In this document: positions 1 to 10,756 of the stretch, one piece after another
Numbering within the stretch: position 1 is the first letter of the stretch
How the letters are laid out: each line of letters starts with the position of its first letter
Source of the DNA: Mytilus californianus
Lineage: Eukaryota > Mollusca > Bivalvia > Mytilida > Mytilidae
Assembly: GCF_021869535.1 (NCBI RefSeq)
Contig: NW_026262668.1
Coordinates: forward strand, 25,983,732-26,047,731
Direction: 5' to 3'
Length of the DNA stretch: 64,000 nt
The notes under the pieces: generated by a model
The model's input: the letters and a program-made list of their open reading frames with translations, nothing else
Database searches by the model: none
What the model was told of the DNA's origin: nothing
Made by a program: the position numbers and the translations under genes

Positions 1-128
1 ATAAAGAACCATATGTATTACCCTTTATTTAAATGATAAAATTTGCAATTGTCAAAAACAATTTTTAGATCCAAAGATTTTAATAGCAGGATATTTAAAA
101 ATCAATGTGAAAACTAATTACTAACTAT

Positions 129-1126
129 GAATAAGTACGAGCGTTAGCGAGTACTTATCATGAAGTAAGGGATAATCATTCTCTTACAAACTTAGAATAT
201 TGTAAAGTGCTCAAGGCTCAAATGATCTATTCAAGAATTAGTTTCATTGTCAGTGCAATGTTTATAATTGATGCATGACTTCCTTTTTCTGTATGTCATT
301 TATGGATTAGTTTTAGTGATGTGAGGACTTTCTTATCATTTGAGAAATATTTAAAAAAAAAAATGCGTTATAGATATTAGATGACACAACAGTAGAAAGA
401 AAAGGTAGGAATTGTATGTTTCCTGATTGTGAGTATGAATGTAAATCATGTAATATTTCAGTGAGGAATTATCCTTTTTTTATTTACAGTTTAAATCAAT
501 TAATACATTTGAGTTACAACTAAATTTTATTTCACAGCCAATAATTTGGTCCGGATTTTTACATCAAATACTGTTTCATTATGTCAGGGAAATGTTCAAA
601 AATAATACCCTTAAAAGTTTTTAATATGTTCAAAATTAAATTTCTGTTTTTTTTTTATCGGAATACATGTATTGGAAATAACTATTCTCCCCAACCGCTG
701 ATCAAGTAATCAAAGTTTTGGAAAGACAAAGATTTAGGTTGTTTTTTATCTGAAAGATTTTTTTCTTTTTTTTTGCATTACTTTGGTATTGTTTAATTTA
801 TAGTAATTTGAAGTTATTAATATTTTCATAATAAAATTCACGGTACCAATTTTACTGCACTAGTAAACTTCAACTTATTTTGAGATTTTTGTTTGTTTCA
901 CAATTCAACTTTTAGTCAGTTTCAATCACTGTGTGATAAATCCTTTCAATCTGATAAATGTGCTTCGGGGCAGTTGTAACTCATTTATATAAACTCTTTG
1001 TTTTGAACTGTAAATAGACCCAAATAATAGGATAATCCCTTACTAAGAACATGATTTACATTCATTCTTCACAATTAAGAGGCATCCAATCCTACAATTT
1101 CATTGGTCGAGAGTACTTTGCCATAT
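129..1126. mobile_element. Insertion of about 1 kb in the left arm of the fold-back element
   Basis: This segment is absent from the right arm, where the flanking sequences (ending ...ACTAATTACNAACTAT and resuming near AACACAGCATTTTATTTC) are joined through a short A/T stretch. It starts with a small hairpin (ATAAGTAC ... GTACTTAT) and contains weakly inverted matches, AGTAAGGGATAAT near 170 and ATAATCCCTTACT near 1030, that could be terminal inverted repeats. There is no ORF of note. A later transposon insertion is the simplest reading, but the exact ends and a target duplication were not resolved. Confidence 0.4.
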
Positions 1127-1316
1127 TCTAAATTTAATTTGTAACACAGCATTTTATTTCAAAATAGCCAGTGGCAATTTTTGTTTTAAATATCTTGATT
1201 ACGAAACAATGAAATCTTACCCTTGTGGTCATTCATGCGTAGTTACTTAGTACACAGGAAAAGTATGTACTATGAAAATTAGAAGGCAAATATAAGCAAT
1301 TTGATTGGACGAGAAG

Positions 1317-1362
1317 TTGTAAGTATGTGCTAATGAGCATTGTAAGTATGTGCTAATGAGCA
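1317..1362. repeat. Direct 23-bp duplication at the hairpin centre
   Basis: The 23-bp unit that begins TTGTAAGTATGTGCTAATGA is present twice head to tail, at the turn of the large inverted repeat. Confidence 0.85.
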
Positions 1363-1883
1363 TTATCACATACTTACAACTTCTCGTCCAATCAAATTGC
1401 TTATATTTGCCTTCTAATTTTCATAGTAAATACTTTTCCTGTGTACTAAGTAACTACGCATGAATGACCACAAGGGTAAGATTTCATTGTATCGTAATAA
1501 AAATATTTAAAACAAAAATTGCCACTGGCTATTTTGAAATAAAATGCTGTGTTCCAAATTATATTAAATAGTTTGTAATTAGTTTTCACATTGATTTTTA
1601 AATATCCTGCTATTAAAATCTTTGGATCTAAAAATGTTTTTGACAATTGCAAATTTTATCATTTAAATAAAGGGTAATACATATGGTTCTTTATACCTTG
1701 ATTAGAGTACAACGATATCTTAAAATTATGATAATGTATCTTCCATGCAATTACTTTGTACACAGAAAAGTGTGTACTTTGAAACCTTGTGAAGGAAAAT
1801 TGAAGCAACTTGGTGATAATTTTTTAAACTTTCTTAAGGAAAGTGATCTATTTCGTCATGAATTGATTGATTTATTGATTATT

Positions 1884-1940
1884 GGTTGCTTAATGTCCAG
1901 TGGCAAATATTTCATGCATGTTCAGGACGATGTCATGAAT
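1884..1940 (+). repeat. Truncated mussel interspersed repeat
   Basis: The segment starting TTGGTTGCTTAATGTCCAGT and ending at the GTTCAGGACGA motif matches the 5' part of the longer repeat at 3436-3870. Here only about 55 bp are kept. Confidence 0.7.
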
Positions 1941-1979
1941 TGAAAAACTGTGATTATGTCTGAGGATAATGTGCCACCT

Positions 1980-2002
1980 ATATATATATATATATATATA
2001 TA
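1980..2002. repeat. (TA)n microsatellite
   Basis: An uninterrupted run of about eleven TA dinucleotides. Confidence 0.95.
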
Positions 2003-2512
2003 AACATATTCTGTTAAATCTTTTAGTTTTTACTTTGAACTAATAAAAAAAAAACAACACAAAACCTATAATCTCTGATCTATTTGTAGTTGCTTTTTAA
2101 TGCCTATCTGCTAGACTATATCTTTTGGGGACAAACTATCTATATGTTTCAAATTTATTATAGCTTTAGTTTTACTGTGAAATAAAAAAAATGTTTTCAA
2201 AACATGTAAAGCTTCCACTGCAATTGATTTATTGCCTGCTTTTAGTCAATTAATTTTGTCATCTTACCTTGTAAGAAGAACATGTGTAGTAAAAAAACCG
2301 CTTGATATCAGTATACATACTTACACCAGCAGCTACTATCTTTTCATTCTGGAGTGAAGGGCCTTTTGAAATCACATATTTTACAATGATACTAGTGAGT
2401 AGATTTACAAAATTCGTTAATGAGCTCCGTTTTACAAACACATGTGATACAAGTAATCAGCCAAAATAGACTATCAATAGACCAATTAAAAGACTACTCG
2501 AGTTGTAAATAT

Positions 2513-2617
2513 GTGCTAAATTGGATAGTCTATGGAAAGGTATAGACTATGAAATTAAGAGCTCGGGGCAAGCCCCTCGCTCTAAATTTCATAGTATATA
2601 CCTTTCCATAGACTAAC
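2513..2617. mobile_element. Short fold-back (hairpin) element
   Basis: Arms of about 40 bp (GATAGTCTATGGAAAGGTAT... and its complement ending ...CCATAGACTA) flank a GC-rich turn, GGGGCAAGCCCC. The arm motif GGAAAGGTATAGACTATGAA resembles the inner arm of the fold-back element at 1-1694 (GGAAAAGTATGTACTATGAA), suggesting related families. There is no coding capacity. The element would form a strong hairpin in single-stranded DNA or RNA. Confidence 0.75.
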
Positions 2618-2879
2618 CTAGACATGGATATGAAAACACTTCACAAAGTATAAGTATTGGTAAACGTACAGCAAGTCACAGGACAAAAGTTCAAATAAAT
2701 TAGTTTACAATAATTGTTTAAAGGCTGAGACTACTATAACTGTTATAGAAGTCTCAGTTTAAAGGTTATGAGAGAAAAATCTTGATGAATTTATTTTTAT
2801 TAGATAAATTTATTTTACAGTAAAGGCTTCGCTTTCATATTTTTTTTTCAATTATTTGTAAAAGAAAGGTGATATTTTT
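2618..2879. other. Non-coding A/T-rich stretch with a repeat fragment
   Basis: A fragment near 2664-2695 contains AGTCACAGGACAAAAGT, the same motif as the repeat at 3213-3275. A small inverted repeat, GAGACT...AGTCTC, lies near 2726-2757. No gene is seen. Confidence 0.5.
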
Positions 2880-3212
2880 ACACCATGGAGCCAGTTAATT
2901 AACAAACCATTTTGGCGGATTGTTTTCTTAACAATCATTGATCATTATTAACATTTAAGAATAAATTTTGTTTACAAATTCGTTTTATAAATGATGGTTA
3001 AAAAAAAAAAAAAAATTCTTCAACGTTTTTGAAAATAAGTCTTTTGGTATCCAAAGAAAAAAATATCCCAAAACTGAACTGTGAATTTTTAATCGTTACT
3101 TTTTGTTGTACGTTTTTAGTGTTAATCCCAGCAAAAACAAATTTGGTGATAAAAATCGATTTGTTGGTCTTTCGTAAAATTAAAAAAAAACACACGTCAC
3201 AATGTAATTTTA

Positions 3213-3275
3213 GGTAAACGGACAGAAAGTCACAGGACATAAAGTCACAACTTTGATAGGACAAAAAGTCACAAA
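3213..3275. repeat. AGTCACA-rich repeat fragment
   Basis: The motif GGACANAAAGTCACA occurs three times within about 60 bp. A shorter, diverged copy is at about 2664-2695. Confidence 0.6.
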
Positions 3276-3435
3276 TAATTTGTTGACAATTGTTCGAATA
3301 TATTAGGGAAAGATCTTGAAATATTTTCTTTTTATTACATATTTTATTAATTTTTTTGGGGCAAAAATGGAAGAAATTATATATTGATCCTTCAAGAGAC
3401 AAGTGAATGTGGGAGATATTCATTCCCTATTGTAA

Positions 3436-3870
3436 AATATTGACTGTTGGTTGCTTAACGTCCAGTGGCAAATATTTGATTTATGTTCAGGACGAGAACA
3501 AATTAACAAAGCTAACAATAAATACGATAGGTAGGTCTTGTAATTGATGCCGTCCGGGATAAGGTCGGGAAAATTTCAACTGCCACTGAAAAATGAGGGA
3601 CAGAAATTTGGCCTAACAACAGGCCACCTACGGTCCCCTCAAAGAGTTGTTGCAAGGGTTCTTCATGTGGAAAAGTATTGCACTCACGCTTCACGTGGCA
3701 TCGGATTCAACGTCCCCCATTCTGACCGGACGTGGCTGAGTACGTCTACATACATACCGCACAGCCCAATGGACGTCCCACTTCTGCTAGGGTTTTATTG
3801 CGGTCAGAAGAAGACCTGTAACGACCATATTTCTATTCCCAAGTCACCCGTGAGGGTGTTTTGTTGTCAT
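3436..3870 (+). repeat. Mussel interspersed repeat, near full length
   Basis: A GC-rich unit that begins GGTTGCTTAACGTCCAGTGG, includes GCCGTCCGGGATAAGGTCGG and ends CAAGTCACCCGTGAGGGTG. From memory it is a very abundant repeat in Mytilus genomic sequence. The ORFs it contains on both strands are by-products of its GC content and are not conserved reading frames that I recognise. The base composition contrasts sharply with the A/T-rich element it sits in, consistent with a nested insertion. Confidence 0.7.
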
Positions 3871-4325
3871 TATTTTTTTTGCCTTATTGTAAAAAATAAT
3901 GTTTCACGCCATTAAGGACGTTACTCTAGTTCTCTAACGAATTCATTTCTTGTTTCATTGAATATAAAGAAAACAGTTATCTAAAAAATATATATATTTT
4001 TCTTGAACTATTATATATAAAGTAATTTATTTAAAAATTTATTCTTAAAAAGTCAATAATGATCAATAATTGTTAAGAAAACAATTAGTCAAAATGGCTT
4101 GGTACATAAATGGCTTCATGGCTAATAAACAATTTCCTAAATTGAAAAAAATGGAATAAATAGAAATCTTTTTAAGAACTTTTTCTTATATATTTGAAGA
4201 ATTATAAATAAATTATTCTTTACTTTTTGTCCACTTACCAAAAAGGTATGGCCAATTTCCCCTTTATTTGTTTCGCCCACATGTTCAAATTTAGAAAATT
4301 AATGAATTTAAGAATTTTTTAAAAT

Positions 4326-4360
4326 CAAGGATTTGTATAATCCTAGTATACAAATCCTTG
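4326..4360. repeat. Perfect short palindrome
   Basis: CAAGGATTTGTATA and its exact complement are separated by 7 bases. The 14-bp arms form a strong hairpin. Function unknown. Confidence 0.85.
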
Positions 4361-6624
4361 TTAATATATTTACTTCGGTAGAAAAGAAAGTTCTTCTCAT
4401 CTGGACTTTAATCTGTATATCCATTCTCTATTTTGGGATTGAAAAAAAATATCTTTAAAAAATGCGGTTTTGAGCCTTCTTTCTGCCTTTTAATTTAGTT
4501 AGACGTTCAGCAAGACGTGATACAAATGGTACATCTCAAATATTAAGCCATATATTGAAGCTGTTCAAAATTTTGTACCTTATAGGTACATGTATCAGAT
4601 CGGAAGTTTTTTTTTAATTGTCATATATAAAGAGTTACAGTTATCTCAGGTCTAGTTATCTAGTATGAAATAAGTCCACTGGAAATTAGCCCTTAAAACA
4701 CAAATCTGCGTTTACTCAATGCGTAGTTACAGAAGTTTATTTGCTAGTGTTTTTTCAATCTTTTTTTAGTGATTTTATTAAATTATCTTTTTTGTGAAAA
4801 TTTTGAGTGGAAGAATATGAAATCGACACAGATACTACATTTAACAGAAGAAAATTTGTGTAATGTCATCAGTTGCAATATATATTAAGAATTACACGTG
4901 GACAGGATGTTCCCCAGAAATTTAAGATATTCCAAATAAGTTGTACACACCCCATGGTACACGCTACTGTCATATGGAAAATTACTGCTTTACCTGTAAT
5001 CAGCCATGCAACTAATCAATTGACTGACTATGCCACTAAAATTTAAAAAGTTTGTCAAATTGAAAATATTCAGTTTAATTAAAAATTGTAGAACTAAAAA
5101 GGATTTACTTTATCATAATTATGAAGTGAAATAATTTAACATGAAAACATATCGGATTATTTCCCAAAGATTAAAAGAAAATTATTATCTATTCCGGGAA
5201 TAATAGAAAACTGTATTTATAAAGGGTCCCATCAAGGATTTCTATAGAAACCATTGGTCTCATGAAATGGATCTCACACAGACATGCATTATTAAGATCT
5301 ATACATTTATTGATTCTATGATTTCTTGAGAAAAAATCAGGAGGGAAGTATAACAAATATTTAGTTTTGATATTAAATTATAAAATTCAACATTGAATTT
5401 TGAAAAAAAGTTTCTGGTTGGTCTTAAAAAATAATAAGATTTTGAATCAAGATGGAAACAAATTCTTTGTCCAAAATGAAACAAATCAATGTCCCCCCTT
5501 TTTAGCCACACACACGCACATGATGAATTGTGGGGCTCAAGTAGAGACACACGGTCACATTTTAAAACTGCACTGAGGTCACACAGTCTCGTAAAGCAAA
5601 TTTGACTGGCAGGTTTTATTTCTTATCAAATTATACCATTCTCTGTTTTGAACATTCTTATAGGTCAGGTCGCAAGGTGACATGTAGGATTTTACCATGT
5701 TGACAATGACTCTATCCTTAGTCTTAGGTGTAGATCATTCGAGCTTGTTATGTTGGCGAAATGTACCTGCAAAATGTCCGAAATGCATAGGCACTGTATA
5801 CATCCGGCAATCTTAACAAATTTAGATTTATCTTTCCTCGCTATAATTGTTTTTCATTTGACTTAACATGAGACTTTATTGAGGGGTTTAAGGGTTATTT
5901 CCGTACAACGTGTTTGTCATTAGTAACTCACATGACTTATTGTTTTCGTGCTTGAAGCTCATTATTCACCGTGTTTCAGACAAGATGGTGAAAATAACGT
6001 GCAAGGTATTTTTTTCGATCATCGTGAAGTGGCTATTTTAATTCCCGTTCGTCCGTGCACACTCCCCCTTTTCTAGAATTGTAAATTTATAATTCCTTGT
6101 CCTTTTACCACCCTCTTTGTGATCAACTTAACACACACGTTGTGCTAACTGTGTCAGGACTTGATATATATGTAATATATAAAAGTCACAGTACACGGGT
6201 TCACAGTCATATATTTGCCTGTCTTGTAATTATGTTACCCTGCCCAGCAACGGGCATCGTGATAAGCAAATAAAATATCTTGTAGCAGTAAAATACACAA
6301 AAGTATATTGATTGTTTACATACATGTATACCTTCAGAAGCACCTGTTTTGTGAAATATACAGCTAATAAACCGTAAATAACTGCGAAATAATGAATAAA
6401 TTTGCAAGTTTGATAATTGTCTCACTTCTGCTAATTAATTTACCTGCAATTCACCTTCAGATTCATTTGTGAGACCACCGACACTATTTATATTAACTCA
6501 AAGATAGAAGTTCTCCGTTACTGGGAACTTCATATCTGATCCGATCAATTTATTAGTTCCATTCACCTATCACCAGTGATCCATTTGCAGTGAACGGTGA
6601 CAATCTAAAAGGTATACTGTTGAT
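4361..6624. other. No gene recognised
   Basis: A/T-rich sequence with only short, low-quality ORFs. Nothing repeated elsewhere in the window was noticed. It flanks the left end of the large DNA transposon. Confidence 0.5.
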
Positions 6625-7157
6625 CACATAGGTGCTTGAGGACAGGATCCTGTTATTAGCCCCACATAGTCCCTCCCCCTTATTATCATAAATCTTAGAT
6701 TTTTCAATATATATCACTTATTTGTACCATATATATACTAATATACCATATTTTTACTCTTAATATGCATGTTTACTATCAACGTGAATCTCGACTATAC
6801 AGCGAAGCGAAAGGTTGCCAAGGAATTGGGGCTATGGTCGGGAAAAATTGTTTTAAAATGTAATAAAATGTTACTTACCGGTCTAATCAACGAGTACTTG
6901 CTGTTCCCAGATAATTATCCTTATTGAATATCAATATCCAGACATAATATATTACCGTTTAAACACTTTTAATTATTTTTTTTCGCAGGCGGTGTTGCAT
7001 TTTTTTTCTCCATTCGACTTCGATCAACAGAAGTTACAAAACAACGACATCTGTGTGGTCTTCAGCTCAAGAAGGATAACTCCACCTGAAAACGCGGGAA
7101 ATTAGATGAGTTCCGAGAAACAATGTACAGAACGAAAAGGTAAGAGAGTTTCGAATA
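6625..7157 (+). repeat. Left terminal inverted repeat of the 8.3 kb transposon
   Basis: Inverted match to 14354-14906 with scattered substitutions and small indels. It contains an A/T-rich block with TATATAT motifs, a segment reading CTATACAGCGAAGCGAAAGG, and at its inner end an ATG-containing exon followed by GTAAGAG. Because coding sequence starts inside the repeat, the TIR probably also carries the promoter. Confidence 0.85.
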
Positions 7158-9260
7158 AGTAAACAAACGACATAAAATATATACATAAACACTTCAAAAC
7201 AAATCTAAATGTTAGACGAATATCAGAAGATAGCTTTTATTTATCAAATGGGCATAATCTCATTATCAGTGGTCAGGCAGGAACAGGTAAATCCTTTCTT
7301 ATCAAATATATCGGTAAGGACCAACGTGAAAAACATAGAAATGTATCCATAGTTTGTTCGACGGGTATAGCATCCACCCTCTACGATGATTTGGGGGCCA
7401 AAACTTTACACAAATGGGCCGGGATAGAGGATGGAAGGCATCTTAATGAGGAGATTGTACACCTGGTTCAATCAGAAGAACGTTTTATGTCTGTAAAACA
7501 TAATATTGAAACGACAGATCTCCTCATAATTGACGAAGTTTCAATGGTTAGCGCTAAAACATTCAACAAAGTTGAGGTACTATGAAGAAAAATTAATGAT
7601 AATGCTAAATACTTTGAAGGGATACAAGTAATTCTGTCGGGTGACTTTTATTAATTACCCCCTGTTCCAAATAAAATTATTGGAGATTCTGGTAGCCACT
7701 GTTTTAAACTGCCATGGTTTAATGATTGCTTTCCACACAAGGTACAATTGAATATAATTCATAGGCAAAGTGAAACTGCATTGATTCAGTGCATAAATGC
7801 ACTCGAAAAGGGAGAACTATCAAAAGAAAATGTTGCTTTTCTAAACTCTTTAGATCGTCCATTGCCAGATGAGGACACAGCTGTTCATGTTTATGCTAGA
7901 AACTATGATGTTGATATTTTTAACTATAATAAAATACAACAGTTGCAAGGCGAACTTAAAACATATAAAGCTAATGATGTAGGATCTGACTTCTACTTGC
8001 GAAAGTTTTTGGAACCAAAGAATTTGGGTCTAAAGGTTAATAGTCGTGTGATGCTTTTGAGAAATTTAAGTGATACATTAGTAAATGGATTGTGTGGTAC
8101 GGTAAATCAACTGAACTCAGATTCAGTTGATGTCAAATTAATAATCAACAATAAGTTGTTCACAGTAACACTGAAACCTGTTGAACATATGATCCTGCAG
8201 ATAATGTCTTTCTTGCAAAAAGATCTCAAAAACCTCTAAAATTATCTTATGCTATTACAGTTCATAAGGCACAAGGTATGAGTTTAACAACTGTTGTTGT
8301 CAATTGCGAATACTGTTTCCAACCAGGACAAATAGGTGTGGCTGTAGGCAGGGCAGAACAAGTTGATGGTCTGCGAGTTCGCAACTTCAAAAAATCAATG
8401 TGTCGAAAGCATCCTTCCCATGTTTTAGATTTTTACGACAAGTTTACATTAGGAATTTTGAAGGATGATCTTTCATGTTGTAGACATGGTATAGGAAATA
8501 AGGGAGAAAAACATGATGACTCTGATTCTGATGATGAAAATGATAATGATGACGATGATGATAGTAATGATAATACTGATGATACATGTACATATGCCAA
8601 AATTGATGATAATTTTAACTCTGATTCTGATTTTTCTGACAGTGAAATTGAAAAACTAGAACTTCTTGATTGTTTCATTAAAAAAAATGTTTTGACAAAA
8701 GATCAATCATCATCACAAGCTAAGGCTGCCATTGATTCTGTTTTTAATGAATATGTTGGGTCACAGTTAGAAAATGACATGAAATCTTTAAAAATGAAAA
8801 TTTTAGAACATTTTTGTATTTTTGATGAGTGGTATCAATCACAATTATCGGCAATTGAAGACATTGGACTAATAAGTCTTCCAGAAGGAGAAAAAAACTA
8901 TTCAGCTAAAGGACAACATGATTTCTGTATAAAGTTTCATAAATATTTGAATTCGGAGGAGTATGTTAAAAGTGTACAGTCTTTACTAAGTATGTATTCC
9001 AAAGATGAATGTGCATCTGAAATATATTATCAGTTTATGACAGCTGTTTTATATTACTTGGAAAGAAGATTTTTTGAAGATTTACCTTCTCATTTAAATT
9101 TACAAGAGCCAGAATCATTTAAAAACATTCCCACATCTGATGAGTTGTCTTCCCCTGCAAGAGGAAAAATGTGATATATTAGTGGCTATATCCTAGCTAA
9201 ATTAAAACATAATTTGTTTATTAAAATAAGAAATTCTTTGTTTGCTGTAGGATCAGAATA
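7106..9260 (+). pseudogene. PIF1-like superfamily 1 DNA helicase, decayed, transposon-encoded
   Basis: A predicted exon 1 (7106-7139, 11 codons, MSSEKQCTERK) ends at GTAAGAG. A 76-base intron ends at TTAG (7215). Downstream the reading gives SF1/PIF1 motifs in order: Walker A GQAGTGKS, CSTGIAS, THAP-unrelated TLHKWAGI, Walker B LLIIDEVSMV, SGDFY-LPPV (motif III), a RQSE segment, VMLLRNL, ITVHKAQGMSL (motif V) and VAVGRAE (motif VI). An acidic Asp/Ser-rich linker follows at about 8510-8650. Breaks: a one-base loss near 7246 before Walker A, TGA at 7583, TAA at 7652 inside motif III, a one-base loss near 8187, and TGA at 9172. Several stops look like Gln or Arg codons changed by C to T. In life the protein would unwind DNA 5'-3'; here it is presumably a helper of the transposon. 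The helicase class is secure, its role in transposition is inference. Confidence 0.85.
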
Positions 9261-10422
9261 AAAAAATATCAAAGCTTCAAGATCAAATGAACATATTATC
9301 TTCTCTTTGTATCTCCTATGATGTCTAAATGAATTCAAGCATTGATCCAGAAAGTTTAGAAGAGACTAAAAGAAAACAGAATTAGCGTGAAAGTTTAACC
9401 AACATTTCTGATGTAACTTTTGAATTCTTTAGTAAACTTGAAACTTTGTGTAGACAAAAACTATCTCACATAAATCTTGTTGAGCATGGAAAAAAATTAT
9501 TTAGCTATGTCACAGATGAATTATTGAATGACAAATATTTATTTGATTTATGGGTTCAAACACTAACTTGTAATTACAACATCCAGTATTATTCACTCCA
9601 TAACCCTTTCAAGTGAAAATTATATAGACATTTACAATTTAGCTGTGCATCTGTTTTTGAAGGTGTCTTTCAGTCAATTCAGAAGGGATTATTTAACTTT
9701 TCTCAAAAAAGAGAAAGGAAAGGCACTTCGAAATAAGTATCAGAGAAATCAAAAAAAGTGGTGAAATCTTTTAATATGCAATTTTTGGTTGAAGACAAGC
9801 CAAAGGACAAAGAAGGTTAACATTTGAGACTGAAATCAGAACTTATGCAGAATGAAAAGTTTCGTTCAGAAAATTCTTTCACTAAAAAAGATTTGCTAAT
9901 GTTGTGTCTTATGTACAATGTAAATATTTCCACTCAAAAACGAAAGGCAGAAATAAGTTTTGAATTGGGTAAAGCAATATTAAAAAGTGATTCCATACCA
10001 TATCCGGATAAAAGTGATGTTTCTGGAACAGGTGCTAAGCCAACTTCTAAAATTATAGTTTCAGCAGCTCCTCAATCAATGGACTCAGAAGTTCCAGGCC
10101 CTAGTAATGTAGCCTCTACATCACCTGATTCTTTGTCTTCAGAACTCCAATCTACAATTCAAAATAAAGAAAAAATACAAAAAAGGAAAACTTCAAGGAG
10201 AGGTAAAGGAAAGGGGAAAGGGGAGAGTAGAAAGAAAAATATTCTAATATCTGATGAATCTGATGAAAAATGTACCGTGTGTAATAAGCCGGATATTGGA
10301 GATGAGGATTGGATATGTTGTGATGCTTGTACTTTATGGTACCACAGGGATTGTGCAAATTTACAAGATGGGCTAGTCTTAGTGAAGCAGTTGCTTTCAT
10401 CACCTGCCCACTGTGCCAATAG
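9261..10422 (+). pseudogene. C-terminal continuation with PHD finger (SAP-like region upstream), decayed
   Basis: Reading frames continue from the helicase through further stops and shifts. The best open block (9824-10380) has a Lys-rich segment SFTKKDLLMLCLMYNV that is loosely SAP-like, a Ser/Pro linker, a basic run of Arg/Gly/Lys, and then a PHD finger: CTVCNKP, WICCDACTLWYHRDC. The last Cys pair (CPLCQ, followed by TAG at 10420) is reached only after a one-base frame change near 10364. The Cys4-His-Cys3 pattern is complete across the two frames. PHD fingers usually read histone tails, so this end may have targeted the protein to chromatin. It may be part of the helicase polypeptide or a separate gene; the decay does not let me decide. 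Confidence 0.7.
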
Positions 10423-10756
10423 AGTATATTCACATGTAATTTGTTCTTTTGTGTAGATTTATTTAATCCCCCCCCCAAAAAAAAAGGGGAGGGGGGAATT
10501 TGTGCTACCCTCTAGGAATTTTGGCCATTAAGGTTACTCAATTTTCTTTCATCTTTAAAAATATTAAATAAGAATATGATGTATGATTGCCAATGAGACT
10601 ACTTTTCACCTCTGCTCTGCATAATTTTTTTTCTGAAAGATTTCTTTTATCGCATTAAAACATACACTGTCAGTTTTCAGTTTCAGAGTTATATTATTAT
10701 ATAACAACTTATTTGGTATAAAATTGAGTTGTGGGGTATATGCAAATGACAGTAAC
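10423..10756. other. Gap between the convergent 3' ends
   Basis: Holds a C-run/A-run/G-run tract at about 10467-10497 and, near 10568-10600, a short piece matching the mussel repeat motif GATTGCCAATGAGAC. A/T-rich, with no reading frame of interest. Confidence 0.5.

Larger units (their letters stand above)
1..1694. mobile_element. Large fold-back (inverted-repeat) element, left end possibly outside the window
   Basis: The first 128 bases reappear as reverse complement at about 1570-1694, and 1127-1345 reappears inverted at about 1350-1570, so the whole block folds into one long hairpin. The outer arm reads ATAAAGAACCATATGTATTA at the left and its complement at the right. The left arm is broken by about 1 kb of unrelated sequence after position 128. 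No coding region is convincing; the short ORFs inside are mirror images of each other. The structure fits a non-autonomous fold-back or MITE-type element. The left boundary and target duplication cannot be judged because the window starts inside the arm. Confidence 0.7.
2880..4130. mobile_element. Non-autonomous element with terminal inverted repeats of about 90 bp
   Basis: The left arm at 2880-2970 (core GTTTTCTTAACAATCATTGA) is matched in inverted orientation by 4034-4130 (core TCAATAATTGTTAAGAAAAC). The match continues outwards with more divergence. The interior is A/T rich, with a second copy of the GTCACAGGACA repeat (3213-3275) and a nested GC-rich mussel repeat (3436-3870). No transposase is present. 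The family is not identified, and no target duplication was recognised. Confidence 0.6.

Noticed and set aside
3512..3915. Overlapping ORFs of 123 and 60 codons on opposite strands
   Set aside because: They lie inside a GC-rich interspersed repeat and change frame relative to what I remember of other copies; no domain is visible.
8433..8678. 81-codon Ser-rich minus-strand ORF
   Set aside because: It is the antisense shadow of the acidic Asp/Ser linker of the helicase gene.
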